The translations under genes and the position numbers were made by a program. Under the pieces are notes generated by a model. The model did not search any database and was not told the origin of the DNA. It worked only from the letters and a program-made list of their open reading frames with translations. 12,714 nt of DNA from NCBI GenBank assembly GCA_964593515.1, contig CAZQJH010000036.1, forward strand, positions 1 through 12,714, read 5' to 3'. Of the stretch, positions 1-6,756 are shown one piece after another (within the stretch, counting starts at the first letter, position 1; each line of letters begins with the position of its first letter). The DNA comes from JAXJYR01 sp964593515. GTDB taxonomy: Bacteria; Bacillota_I; Bacilli_A; Erysipelotrichales; Erysipelotrichaceae.

Positions 1-23
1 ATAATGATTAACGGTGATTTTAG

Positions 24-566
24 ATGAAAGAAATATTAGAATTATATGCTGTTTTTGCGAAAATAGGAATGTTTACCATCGGTGGTGGATATGCAATGTT
101 ACCAATGTTAGAACAAGAGATATGTATTAAACGCAATTGGTCAACTAATGAAGAAATAATGGATTATTTCGCAATTGGTCAATGTACCCCTGGTATTATT
201 GCAGTTAATACTTCAACTTTTGTTGGTTATAAACGAAAAGGAATTATCGGTGGTATTGTTGCAACCTTAGGTTTTATTACCCCAAGTATTATTATAATTA
301 GTATTATTGCGAAATTTATATCTAACTTTTCTGATACAGCTATTGTTCAACATGCTTTAGCGGGAATAAGAATTGCTGTATGTGTTTTATTAGTTAAATC
401 AATTTATAAATTAATAAAAAATGGGATTAAAGAACCATTTCAATATCTTATCTTTATAAGTGTTATCTTACTTAGTTTCTTTAAAGTTATTTCAACCATT
501 TTACTTATTATTTTATGCGCTATATTAAGTATTTTATTTAAATTATGGAAGGAGAAACAAGAATGA
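24..566 (+). CDS. chrA: ChrA-family transporter, first half-size subunit
   Basis: Integral membrane protein of 180 residues, about the size of one half of a full-length ChrA (chromate ion transporter family). Visible family signatures are the Gly-rich N-terminal stretch FTIGGGYAMLPMLEQE (about residues 17-32) and the conserved CTPGIIAVNTSTFVGY segment (about 54-69). Hydrophobic segments rich in Ile follow, and the C-terminus is lysine-rich. Half-size members are typically encoded as tandem pairs that are thought to work as a heterodimer, and a second half-size gene follows here. The start at 24 has a GGTGAT Shine-Dalgarno at 12-17. The stop TGA (564-566) overlaps the next start as ATGA, which implies translational coupling. 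The family assignment is firm. The substrate is not: chromate is the name-giving substrate, but nothing here proves it, and in a low-GC anaerobe-like genome another anion is possible. No promoter is visible because the window starts just upstream. Confidence 0.9.
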   Translation: MKEILELYAVFAKIGMFTIGGGYAMLPMLEQEICIKRNWSTNEEIMDYFAIGQCTPGIIAVNTSTFVGYKRKGIIGGIVATLGFITPSIIIISIIAKFISNFSDTAIVQHALAGIRIAVCVLLVKSIYKLIKNGIKEPFQYLIFISVILLSFFKVISTILLIILCAILSILFKLWKEKQE

Positions 567-1102
567 TTTATTTACAATTATTTTATGAATTTTTCTGTGT
601 TGGTTTATTTGCCATTGGAGGTGGATTAGCTACCATTCCTTTCTTATATGATTTAATTGATAAATATCATTGGTTTAATGAACAAATGCTAACGAATATG
701 ATTGCTATATCCGAAGCAACACCTGGGGCTGTAGGAATTAATATGGCAACTTATGTAGGTATTGAAACTAGTGGTAACATCTTAGGAGGAATTACTACTA
801 CTATAGGTTTAATCTGTCCTAGTATTATTATTATCATTATCATTGCTCATTTCTTAGAACAATTTAAAGGTAATAAATATGTAGATTATATCTTTTATGG
901 TTTAAGAGCTTGTGTATGTGGTTTAATTATTGTTGCTACTATTTCTATTTTTCAAGCAGCTTTTTATTTTGAACAAAGTTTTCATTTATTGCATGTGGTA
1001 ATCTTTATCATTGCTTTACTAATTACAACCAAATTTAAAAAGATAACGCCTATTCAAATCTTAATAGGTGGCGCAATACTTGGTTTAATCTTACAGCTAT
1101 AA
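563..1102 (+). CDS. chrA: ChrA-family transporter, second half-size subunit
   Basis: Partner half of the preceding gene, 179 residues from the start chosen here. It repeats the family pattern: FAIGGGLATIPFLYD near the N-terminus, then ATPGAVGINMATYVG, then a run of very hydrophobic Ile-rich membrane segments ending at the extreme C-terminus. An upstream in-frame ATG at 545 exists, but ATG 563 is preferred. It has GGAAGGAG at 547-554 at good spacing and forms a four-base ATGA overlap with the upstream stop, the usual arrangement for coupled subunits. The two proteins are clearly paralogous halves, so the functional unit is probably a heterodimer with antiparallel topology. That is inferred from the family and not seen directly. 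The stop at 1100-1102 is followed within 10 bases by a strong terminator, so this ends the transcription unit. The transported ion cannot be told from sequence. Confidence 0.9.
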   Translation: MIYLQLFYEFFCVGLFAIGGGLATIPFLYDLIDKYHWFNEQMLTNMIAISEATPGAVGINMATYVGIETSGNILGGITTTIGLICPSIIIIIIIAHFLEQFKGNKYVDYIFYGLRACVCGLIIVATISIFQAAFYFEQSFHLLHVVIFIIALLITTKFKKITPIQILIGGAILGLILQL

Positions 1103-1110
1103 GCTTAAAT

Positions 1111-1157
1111 AAAAAGTGGATTTCAATCATTATGATTAAAATCCACTTTTTTTTATT
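1111..1157. terminator. bidirectional rho-independent terminator between chrA pair and rbfA
   Basis: A near-perfect inverted repeat of about 19 bp per arm (left arm starts AAAAAGTGGATTT at 1111, right arm ends AAATCCACTTTTT near 1151) has one C/A mismatch and a tiny loop around 1130-1132. Plus-strand transcripts run into T8. Minus-strand transcripts leave the stem through TTTTTATTTAA. It therefore serves the converging chrA pair and the rimP-rbfA operon. It begins 9 bases after the chrA stop and its right edge reaches the rbfA stop at 1153. Confidence 0.9.
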
Positions 1158-1503
1158 TATTTTCGCTATGAATTTGTTCTAAGATATTATCAATCTTATT
1201 ACCACGTTCAAGGGCATCATCAATTAAGAATTGAAGTTCTGGTGTTTTACGAATAGTTAAACGTTTAGCTAATGTAGAACGGATAAATCCTTTACTACGA
1301 TTTAAAGCTTTTAAACCAGCTTCTTCACGTTCGGTCTTACCTAAAAAGCTAACATAAACTTTTGCTAATGATAAATCATTAGTAATCGTAACATCAGTAA
1401 TCGTAACAAAACCAACTTTAGGATCTTTTAATTCAAATTGAATAATTTGACTAATTTCTTTTTGAATAATACCGGCGATACGTTCTGCTTTAACTTTAGC
1501 CAT
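1153..1503 (-). CDS. rbfA: ribosome-binding factor A
   Basis: Small cytoplasmic KH-type protein (116 residues, normal length for the family) that binds the immature 30S subunit and assists 16S rRNA 5'-end maturation and cold adaptation. Recognised from the N-terminal helix AERIAGIIQKEISQII, then FELKDPKVGFVTITDV with TNDLSLAKVYVSFLG, and the C-terminal RKTPELQFLIDDALERG-type motif. Its ATG shares one base with the infB stop (TAATG on the minus strand). The SD GGAGG lies inside the last codons of infB with about 10 bases of spacing, so translation is probably coupled to IF2. It is the last gene of the operon. In Bacillus, truB and ribF follow rbfA, but here a terminator comes instead. Identification is secure. 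Confidence 0.96.
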   Translation of the reverse strand: MAKVKAERIAGIIQKEISQIIQFELKDPKVGFVTITDVTITNDLSLAKVYVSFLGKTEREEAGLKALNRSKGFIRSTLAKRLTIRKTPELQFLIDDALERGNKIDNILEQIHSENK

Positions 1504-3362
1504 TAAGCAACAGCCTCCACTTCTTGATCTTCATATGCTTCAATTAAGTCACCTTCTTTAATATCATTGTAGTTAGCAATTGTTAAACCACAATCATATC
1601 CATTAGTAACTTCTTTAGCATCATTTTGGAATCGTTTTAATGATGCTAAACGTCCATCATAAATAACTACTCCATCACGAATTAAACGTACTTTACATTC
1701 TTTAACAACTTTACCATCAGTAACCATACATCCAGCAATAGTACCTACTTTAGATACTTTATATGTTTGACGAACTTCAGCTTGTCCAATTACTACTTCT
1801 TCATAAACAGGAGCTAACATACCTTTCATGGCAGCTTCCATTTCTTCTAATGCTTTATAAATAATGTTGTGTAAACGAATTTCAACTCCAGCTTCAGCTG
1901 CTTTATCACGTACTTGAGCTGTAGGACGAACATTAAATCCATAAATTACGGCATTAGATGCACTAGCTAATAAGACATCACTTTCCGTAATAGCTCCAGC
2001 TGTAGAACGAATTACATTAACACGAACACCTTTAACTTCAATTTTTTCTAAACTAGCTTTTACCGCTTCAGCTGAACCAGTAACATCGGCTTTAACGATA
2101 ACATTAATTTCTTGAACTTCTCCTTCTTCAATTTGACGAGCTAAATCATCTAATGACATAGCACTTGTCACACTGCGTTCTTGTTCAATTTTCTTCGCTA
2201 ATCTAGTTTCAGCAATTTGTCTTGCTTTTCTTTCTGAATCAAAGGCTTTAAAGATATCTCCAGCTACTGGAACATCATTTAAACCAATAATTTCAACTGG
2301 CATTGAAGGAGTCGCAACTTTAATTTCACGACCACGATCATCAACCATTTTACGAACACGTCCAAAGGCTGTTCCCACAACAATTGTATCTCCAGCTTTT
2401 AAAGTACCACCTTGCACTAATAAAGTAGCAACCGGTCCACGTCCTTTATCTAACTTAGCTTCAATAACTGTACCACTAGCTAATTTATTAGGGTTAGCTT
2501 TAAATTCTTCAATTTCCGCAACTAATAAGATTGTTTCTAATAAATCCATTACTCCATCACCGAATTTAGCCGATACTTCACTATAAATAGTTGATCCACC
2601 CCATTCTTCAGGTAATAAACCTAAATCAGCCATCGCATTTTTAATACGATCAATATTAGCATTTGGTTTATCAATTTTATTAATAGCAACAATTACTGGA
2701 ACATTAGCTGCTTTAGCATGGTCAACTGCTTCTCTGGTTTGAGGCATAACCCCATCATCAGCAGCAACAACGATAATAACGATATCCGTTACTGATGCTC
2801 CACGTGCACGCATTGCTGTAAAAGCCTCATGTCCTGGAGTATCTAAGAAAGTAACTTTCTTTCCTTTGATTGAAACTTGGTACGCCCCAATATGTTGCGT
2901 AATTCCCCCAAATTCACCTTCAGTTACTCTTGTTTTACGAATTGAATCTAATAATGTTGTTTTACCATGGTCAACATGCCCCATAATTGTTACAACTGGT
3001 GGACGAGATTCTAATGATTCTTCATCATCAACTTCATTTAACATTTGTTCTTCAAAATCAGATTCATCAATAATGATTTCCTTAGTAGCTTCTACTCCTA
3101 ATTCCATACAAATTAATTCAACTGTTTCTTCATCAATTGAAGAGTTAATAGTAACCATTGTCCCCATTAAGAATAAAATCTTAATAATTTCAGATGCGTT
3201 ACGATTTAATTTATCAGCTAATTCACCAACGGTAATTGGTAAACTATAAGTAATTTCGCTAACAACTTCACGTTCTTTTTTATTAAAATCACGTTTTCCT
3301 TTATTGTTGTTATTTCCATTCTTACGATGATTGTTATTGTTTTTCTTTACTTGCTTTGCCAT
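1503..3362 (-). CDS. infB: translation initiation factor IF-2
   Basis: Cytoplasmic GTPase that places initiator fMet-tRNA on the 30S subunit and promotes subunit joining. Numbered from ATG 3362, the protein is 619 residues. A short Asn/Lys-rich N-terminus (about 4-24) is followed by the IF2 N-terminal helical domain (about 40-85). The GTPase domain has G1 GHVDHGKTT (128-136), G3 DTPGHE (174-179), G4 NKID (228-231) and G5 SAK (264-266). The beta-barrel, IF2-C and tRNA-binding domains follow. Upstream TTG 3386 would add 8 residues and overlap ylxQ by 16 bases, but it has no SD, whereas ATG 3362 has AGGTGAT just upstream. At 619 residues it is one of the compact IF2s; E. coli IF2 is much longer because of its N-terminal extension. 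It lies 8 bases after ylxQ and overlaps rbfA by one base. Confidence 0.96.
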   Translation of the reverse strand: MAKQVKKNNNNHRKNGNNNNKGKRDFNKKEREVVSEITYSLPITVGELADKLNRNASEIIKILFLMGTMVTINSSIDEETVELICMELGVEATKEIIIDESDFEEQMLNEVDDEESLESRPPVVTIMGHVDHGKTTLLDSIRKTRVTEGEFGGITQHIGAYQVSIKGKKVTFLDTPGHEAFTAMRARGASVTDIVIIVVAADDGVMPQTREAVDHAKAANVPVIVAINKIDKPNANIDRIKNAMADLGLLPEEWGGSTIYSEVSAKFGDGVMDLLETILLVAEIEEFKANPNKLASGTVIEAKLDKGRGPVATLLVQGGTLKAGDTIVVGTAFGRVRKMVDDRGREIKVATPSMPVEIIGLNDVPVAGDIFKAFDSERKARQIAETRLAKKIEQERSVTSAMSLDDLARQIEEGEVQEINVIVKADVTGSAEAVKASLEKIEVKGVRVNVIRSTAGAITESDVLLASASNAVIYGFNVRPTAQVRDKAAEAGVEIRLHNIIYKALEEMEAAMKGMLAPVYEEVVIGQAEVRQTYKVSKVGTIAGCMVTDGKVVKECKVRLIRDGVVIYDGRLASLKRFQNDAKEVTNGYDCGLTIANYNDIKEGDLIEAYEDQEVEAVA

Positions 3363-3370
3363 ATCATCAC

Positions 3371-3664
3371 CTAACCTTTCAAACAAGTTGTTAATTTACT
3401 TGCAAAGCCTTTATCTAAAACTGCAATTGATTTAATATTACTTTTACCTAAAGCAATTGCAATATCTTCACTATCCATAAAGACAACTTCAATGTCATAA
3501 TAATGACATTTATTAATAAATTTATTTTTGGTATTTTCACCAACATCACTACTTAATATTACTAGTTTAGCTTCTTGCGATGAAACTTTACTTAAAGCAA
3601 TTTCGCCAAAAGCTAATTTTCGTGCTCGTTGGGCTAAACCTAAAGTACCAATGTAGTTTTTCAT
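3371..3664 (-). CDS. ylxQ: L7Ae/L30e-family RNA-binding protein YlxQ
   Basis: 97-residue member of the L7Ae/L30e/Gadd45 family, the YlxQ subgroup found between ylxR and infB in Firmicutes (also called RplGA). It shows the family pattern GLAQRARKLAFGE at the N-terminus, followed by KLVILSSDVGENTKNKF and C-terminal AIALGKSNIKSIAVLDKGFA. These proteins bind kink-turn RNA, and the exact target of YlxQ in the cell is poorly defined. The start ATG at 3664 overlaps the ylxR stop as ATGA (four bases), indicating translational coupling. infB starts 8 bases downstream. Function by family is sound; a specific ribosomal role is inferred from operon context. Confidence 0.92.
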   Translation of the reverse strand: MKNYIGTLGLAQRARKLAFGEIALSKVSSQEAKLVILSSDVGENTKNKFINKCHYYDIEVVFMDSEDIAIALGKSNIKSIAVLDKGFASKLTTCLKG

Positions 3665-3915
3665 GAAAACATCCTTTCTAATTCGTCATAGATGCTTTCA
3701 GGAATTTCACATTCTAAAGCACGTGCTAAAGATTTACGTTTCTTAGCAACTTCTAAAGCTTCTAAGCTTTTCTTTAAATATGCACCACGTCCATTTTGTT
3801 TACCACTTTCATCAATGACAACATCACCTTGTGGTGTTCTAACAATACGAAGTAATTCTTTTTTAGGTAGTGATTCTTGTGTTGCTACACAACGACGCAT
3901 TGGAATTTTCTTCAT
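3661..3915 (-). CDS. ylxR: YlxR (RnpM) family RNA-binding protein
   Basis: 84-residue basic protein of the YlxR family (DUF448), always found next to nusA and infB in Firmicutes. Diagnostic features are the N-terminal MRRCVATQE segment (6-14), PKKELLRIVRTP (17-28) and the GRGAY motif (42-46), which belongs to the RNA-binding surface seen in the family structure. In Bacillus it has been renamed RnpM because it binds and modulates RNase P RNA; I transfer that by homology only. The start ATG 3915 is preceded by TTGGTGAT at suitable spacing, and the gene lies 16 bases downstream of nusA. The stop TGA overlaps the ylxQ start, and use of TGA as a stop here argues against a mycoplasma-type code. Confidence 0.93.
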   Translation of the reverse strand: MKKIPMRRCVATQESLPKKELLRIVRTPQGDVVIDESGKQNGRGAYLKKSLEALEVAKKRKSLARALECEIPESIYDELERMFS

Positions 3916-3931
3916 ATTTAATCACCAAACC

Positions 3932-5494
3932 TTAATCCATTTCATCATATAAAGAATCATATTCTTCATATTCATCAACATCATCATAAATCCAAGATTT
4001 AGCATCTTCTTCTTCCTCACGACGTTGAATTTCTTCTAATTCTTCTTCAGAATAAATAATACGGTTTGTTTCTAAACTAGATTTAATCTTTTCTTGTGGT
4101 TTAGTTTCCACTTTTTCACTAGCTTTAGGTGAAGATTTAACTACTTTTTCTTCATTTTTCTTACTAGCATCAGCTAATTGTTCAAATTTAGAAACATATT
4201 CTTGTTTTTCACTTAAGTCTAATTCACGTGATTGACGTTTTTCTTTAGCAATACGAGCTGCTTCTTCCATTTCATCACGTTCTTTAACTACTTCTTGTGT
4301 TGCTACTTCTTCAACAGTTGTTTCTTCAACCTTAGTTTCTTCAACAACATCAACAACTTCTTCTACTACTTCTTCTTCAACTTGTTGAGCTGCTTTTTTA
4401 GCTAAATAAGCTTCATGTTGTTTAATAGCTAATTCTTTCCATGGTAATCCTTCAGCATTTAAATCACTTTCTGGTTTAATATCAATACGACTTCCAGTTA
4501 ATTTATATGCTAAACGAGCATTTTTACCTTTTTTACCAATTGCTAAAGATAATTGGTTATCAGCAACAACTACTAATAATCCAGGTTTTTTAGGATTATC
4601 AATAACTGCTAATACTTCAGCAGGAGCTAAAGCATTTTTAATAAGTTCAGTGATATCATCACTCCATTCGAAGATATCAATTTTTTCACCTTTTAACTCA
4701 TCAATAACCACTTGAACACGTTGTCCTTTAGGTCCAATACAAGCTCCAATTGGATCAATATTTGGATCATGTGAGTAAACAGCCATCTTTGTACGTTCTC
4801 CAGCTTCACGAGCAATAGCTTTAATTTCAACTGTACCATCAAAAATTTCTGGCACTTCTTTTTCAAATAAACGTTTAACTAAAGTAGCATCAGCACGAGA
4901 AACTAATACTTGAGCTCCTTTAGATTCTTTATTAACTTCATGAATAACCACACGAATTAATTGGTTTTCAACATAATGTTCATTAGGAATTTGTTGACCA
5001 CGTGGTAAAGTAGCTAATGTTTTATCTAATTTAACTAAAACAAATTTTTCTTCTACTGTTTCAATTGTACCTTGAACCATTTCTTGAACTTTATCACAGT
5101 ATTCTTCATAAACAGCTGCTTTTTCAGCTTCACGAATTTTTTGTTTCATAACATTTTTAGCCATAATTACTGCCGCACGACCAAATTCTTGAATATCTAA
5201 TTCTTCATCAACTAAATCACCTAATTCAAATTTTTGATCAATACTTTTAGCATCACTTAAAGAAATTTCTAATTCATCATCTTCAACTTCTTCAACAACT
5301 ACACGTTGTTGGTATACATGAATTTCACCTTTCTTTTCATTAATTTCTACTTTAACTTTAGCATCTAAAATTCCTACATGTTTGTAGAATGCTTTTTCTA
5401 AAGCTTCTTTTAAAGCCTCAATTACAGTTTCAACTGGTAATTGACGACTATCTTCAATTGATTGCATTACTGTTACTAATTTTTTTAATTTCAT
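3932..5494 (-). CDS. nusA: transcription termination/antitermination factor NusA with long acidic tail
   Basis: Binds RNA polymerase and nascent RNA, modulating pausing, termination and antitermination. Domain order: N-terminal polymerase-binding domain (about 1-130), S1 domain (about 133-201), KH1 with ACIGPKGQR (251-259), and KH2 with AIGKKGKNAR (318-327). The core ends near 365. Residues about 370-520 form an additional tail, first Glu/Val-rich (VEEEVVEEVV), then basic/Ser-rich, ending in an acidic aromatic segment (WIYDDVDEYEEY at 501-512). This makes 520 residues, whereas Bacillus NusA has little beyond KH2. The tail does not look like the helix-hairpin-helix AR repeats of E. coli NusA. 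The start ATG 5494 has TAAGGAG about 11 bases upstream. It is the second gene of the operon, 15 bases after rimP. Confidence 0.96.
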   Translation of the reverse strand: MKLKKLVTVMQSIEDSRQLPVETVIEALKEALEKAFYKHVGILDAKVKVEINEKKGEIHVYQQRVVVEEVEDDELEISLSDAKSIDQKFELGDLVDEELDIQEFGRAAVIMAKNVMKQKIREAEKAAVYEEYCDKVQEMVQGTIETVEEKFVLVKLDKTLATLPRGQQIPNEHYVENQLIRVVIHEVNKESKGAQVLVSRADATLVKRLFEKEVPEIFDGTVEIKAIAREAGERTKMAVYSHDPNIDPIGACIGPKGQRVQVVIDELKGEKIDIFEWSDDITELIKNALAPAEVLAVIDNPKKPGLLVVVADNQLSLAIGKKGKNARLAYKLTGSRIDIKPESDLNAEGLPWKELAIKQHEAYLAKKAAQQVEEEVVEEVVDVVEETKVEETTVEEVATQEVVKERDEMEEAARIAKEKRQSRELDLSEKQEYVSKFEQLADASKKNEEKVVKSSPKASEKVETKPQEKIKSSLETNRIIYSEEELEEIQRREEEEDAKSWIYDDVDEYEEYDSLYDEMD

Positions 5495-5509
5495 AAAATT
5501 TCAAACTCC

Positions 5510-5977
5510 TTAAATCTTAACACTCAATCTAATCATAGCAATATTGTCTTTTTCAATCGTAAGCTTACGTTTTACAGCTTTATCCATATATTCAACTAAA
5601 GCCCCTTCATCATCATATGCACGTAAGTATCCAATGACATGATCCATTCCCTTTTTCGGATTTTTTAATTTTACACAAACATAATCATCAATAGCATTTA
5701 CAATTTGTTCATCATTCAATAACTCACGTTCTGCTCCTGGTGAACAAACTTCTAAGAAATACTCAAATGGGATAATATCATTAGCATCTAATACTTCTGA
5801 AATCATTTCTGAAATATCAGCACATAATTCAATATCCATACTTCCATCGTGTCGCATAATTGCAACTTGTAAAATGCGATTTTTACCTTCTTGTTGCCAA
5901 CTTAAATCATAAAGTTCAACATCAGCATTGGTTAATTGGGGTAAAATCAGTTCTTTAATTTTACTTAAATCACTCAT
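5510..5977 (-). CDS. rimP: ribosome maturation factor RimP
   Basis: 155-residue cytoplasmic protein needed for 30S subunit maturation, acting on the pre-30S particle. Recognised as RimP (DUF150) by length, by position immediately before nusA, and by the conserved N-terminal domain pattern with VELYDLSWQQEGKNRILQV and the central LEVCSPGAERELLN motif. The C-terminal SH3-like barrel starts near YVCVKLKNP. The start ATG 5977 is preceded by AAAGGAG with a spacer of six bases. It is the first gene of the rimP-nusA-ylxR-ylxQ-infB-rbfA unit. The promoter and a leader hairpin lie directly upstream. Confidence 0.95.
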   Translation of the reverse strand: MSDLSKIKELILPQLTNADVELYDLSWQQEGKNRILQVAIMRHDGSMDIELCADISEMISEVLDANDIIPFEYFLEVCSPGAERELLNDEQIVNAIDDYVCVKLKNPKKGMDHVIGYLRAYDDEGALVEYMDKAVKRKLTIEKDNIAMIRLSVKI

Positions 5978-6001
5978 AACATTCTCCTTTAAAATACGAC
6001 G

Positions 6002-6026
6002 AAAGAGTGGGCACTACCCACTCTTT
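6002..6026 (-). promoter_or_regulatory. stem-loop in the rimP operon 5' leader
   Basis: Perfect 10-bp inverted repeat AAAGAGTGGG / CCCACTCTTT with a 5-base loop (6012-6016). On the minus strand it sits between the predicted transcription start (about 6038) and the rimP SD (about 5984-5990), so it should be inside the operon's leader RNA. It is not followed by a clean U-tract on the minus strand (CGTCGTATTTT follows), so it is a poor terminator as drawn. It could be an attenuator, a stability or processing element, or a protein-binding hairpin. Sequence alone does not decide. Confidence 0.65.
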
Positions 6027-6044
6027 TGTTACTTCTTCGCTATT

Positions 6045-6073
6045 ATTTTAGCACACAATTAATCCTATTACAA
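6045..6073 (-). promoter_or_regulatory. sigma-A-type promoter of the rimP-nusA-infB operon
   Basis: On the minus strand a -35 box TTGTAA (6068-6073) is separated by exactly 17 bases from TAAAAT (6045-6050), and the -10 is extended by TGC immediately upstream. The expected transcription start is near 6038, giving a leader of about 60 bases. It lies in the gap just after the GNAT stop codon, so the ribosome-factor operon can be transcribed independently of that gene. Confidence 0.8.
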
Positions 6074-6089
6074 TTATTTTTTTACTTTT

Positions 6090-6530
6090 TTAATATAAAT
6101 AATGCATCGTAATTAATCCATGCTTATCAAAGCTTTCCTCATCACTTACAAAGCCTAGTTTTTGATATAAATAATAACCATCATAACTAGCTCTTAAACT
6201 TAATTTAGTAAGGGATAAAGTATATTCATCTTGCAATAAGTTATTCATAACATTCGTAGCTACCTGCAAATGTAAATAGTTAGGATGAGTAAAGACACTA
6301 GTAATTAATCCTTGTTTATTAATACAACCACAACCAACTAATTTATCATTAAGATATGCCCCATAAAAATGATCATTACTTATTTTATCTTTTATATAAT
6401 TTTGATCATGTTGTTTAATTAAACTTTCGATTTCTTTTGCATCATAATGTTTACTTGCTACTTCTTGTAAAGAAAGATGAATAACTTGTCGTATTTCATC
6501 ATCAAAGATTTTTAATAACTTTATTTCCAT
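6090..6530 (-). CDS. GNAT-family N-acetyltransferase
   Basis: 146-residue cytoplasmic protein with the GNAT acyl-CoA transferase fold. Visible are beta-strand 4 and motif A (GLITSVFTHPNYLHLQVATN, about 74-93) and motif B with YDGYYLYQKLGF (116-127), the usual Tyr-containing YxLYxKLGF end. The acetyl-CoA pyrophosphate loop, normally R/Q-x-x-G-x-G/A, reads L-H-L-Q-V-A (86-91), so the Arg/Gln and the first Gly are missing. The substrate is unknown and I do not assign one. The start ATG 6530 has AGGTGGG at 6533-6539, unusually close (two bases) and abutting the U-tract of the rpmF terminator. No separate promoter is evident, so expression may depend on readthrough from yceD-rpmF. The stop is followed by the rimP promoter. 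Confidence 0.85.
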   Translation of the reverse strand: MEIKLLKIFDDEIRQVIHLSLQEVASKHYDAKEIESLIKQHDQNYIKDKISNDHFYGAYLNDKLVGCGCINKQGLITSVFTHPNYLHLQVATNVMNNLLQDEYTLSLTKLSLRASYDGYYLYQKLGFVSDEESFDKHGLITMHYLY

Positions 6531-6540
6531 AACCCACCTA

Positions 6541-6571
6541 TAAAAAAAACCGCATTAAGCGGTTAATTTTT
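6541..6571 (-). terminator. rho-independent terminator after rpmF
   Basis: Hairpin AACCGC / GCGGTT (6548-6553 with 6559-6564) with loop ATTAA. In the minus direction it runs directly into T8 (6549 down to 6542). It begins within 8 bases of the rpmF stop. The 3' end of the U-tract is only two bases from the SD of the downstream acetyltransferase gene. On the plus strand it is also followed by a T-run, but no plus-strand gene arrives there. Confidence 0.85.
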
Positions 6572-6742
6572 TTACTTTTCAACGATTGTTTTACCGTTGT
6601 AAACTCCACATGAACACATTTTGTGAGGCATTTTGTATTCACCACATACTGGACATTTTACTAAAGTTGGCGCAGCTAATTTGTAGTGAGTTCTACGTTT
6701 TGCCTTTCTTGTTTTTGAATTACGTCTTTGTTGAACAGCCAT
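6572..6742 (-). CDS. rpmF: 50S ribosomal protein L32, zinc-ribbon form
   Basis: 56-residue ribosomal protein (bL32) of the large subunit. The N-terminus MAVQQRRNSKTRKAKRRTHY is the typical basic rRNA-binding part. A Cys-rich ribbon follows with C30 and C33 (CPVCGEYKMPH) and then C43 and C45 (CSCGVYNG), ending KTIVEK. The four cysteines indicate the zinc-binding type. The second half is CxC, not the usual CxxC, one residue shorter. The start ATG 6742 has an excellent AGGAGG 7-8 bases upstream. It lies 14 bases downstream of yceD, the conserved Firmicute arrangement, and is followed by a terminator. Confidence 0.96.
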   Translation of the reverse strand: MAVQQRRNSKTRKAKRRTHYKLAAPTLVKCPVCGEYKMPHKMCSCGVYNGKTIVEK

Positions 6743-6756
6743 GATAGCACCTCCTA

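Noticed and set aside
1..27. Possible 3' end of an upstream gene whose TGA (25-27) would overlap the chrA start as ATGA
   Set aside because: One frame is open from base 1 to this stop, and the overlap would match the next junction, but nine codons cannot show that a gene is present.
2866..3249. Plus-strand open frame of 127 codons inside infB
   Set aside because: It lies entirely antisense to the well-conserved IF2 GTPase region, is Ser/Ile-rich without a recognisable domain, and has no gene-like context.
3692..3952. Plus-strand open frame opposite ylxR
   Set aside because: It is antisense to a complete, conserved ylxR gene and its translation resembles no family.
4260..4390. Repetitive TTCTTC/AACTTC-rich stretch that could look like a DNA repeat
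   Set aside because: It is simply the codon run for the Glu/Val-rich tail of NusA read on the other strand; units are irregular and in frame.
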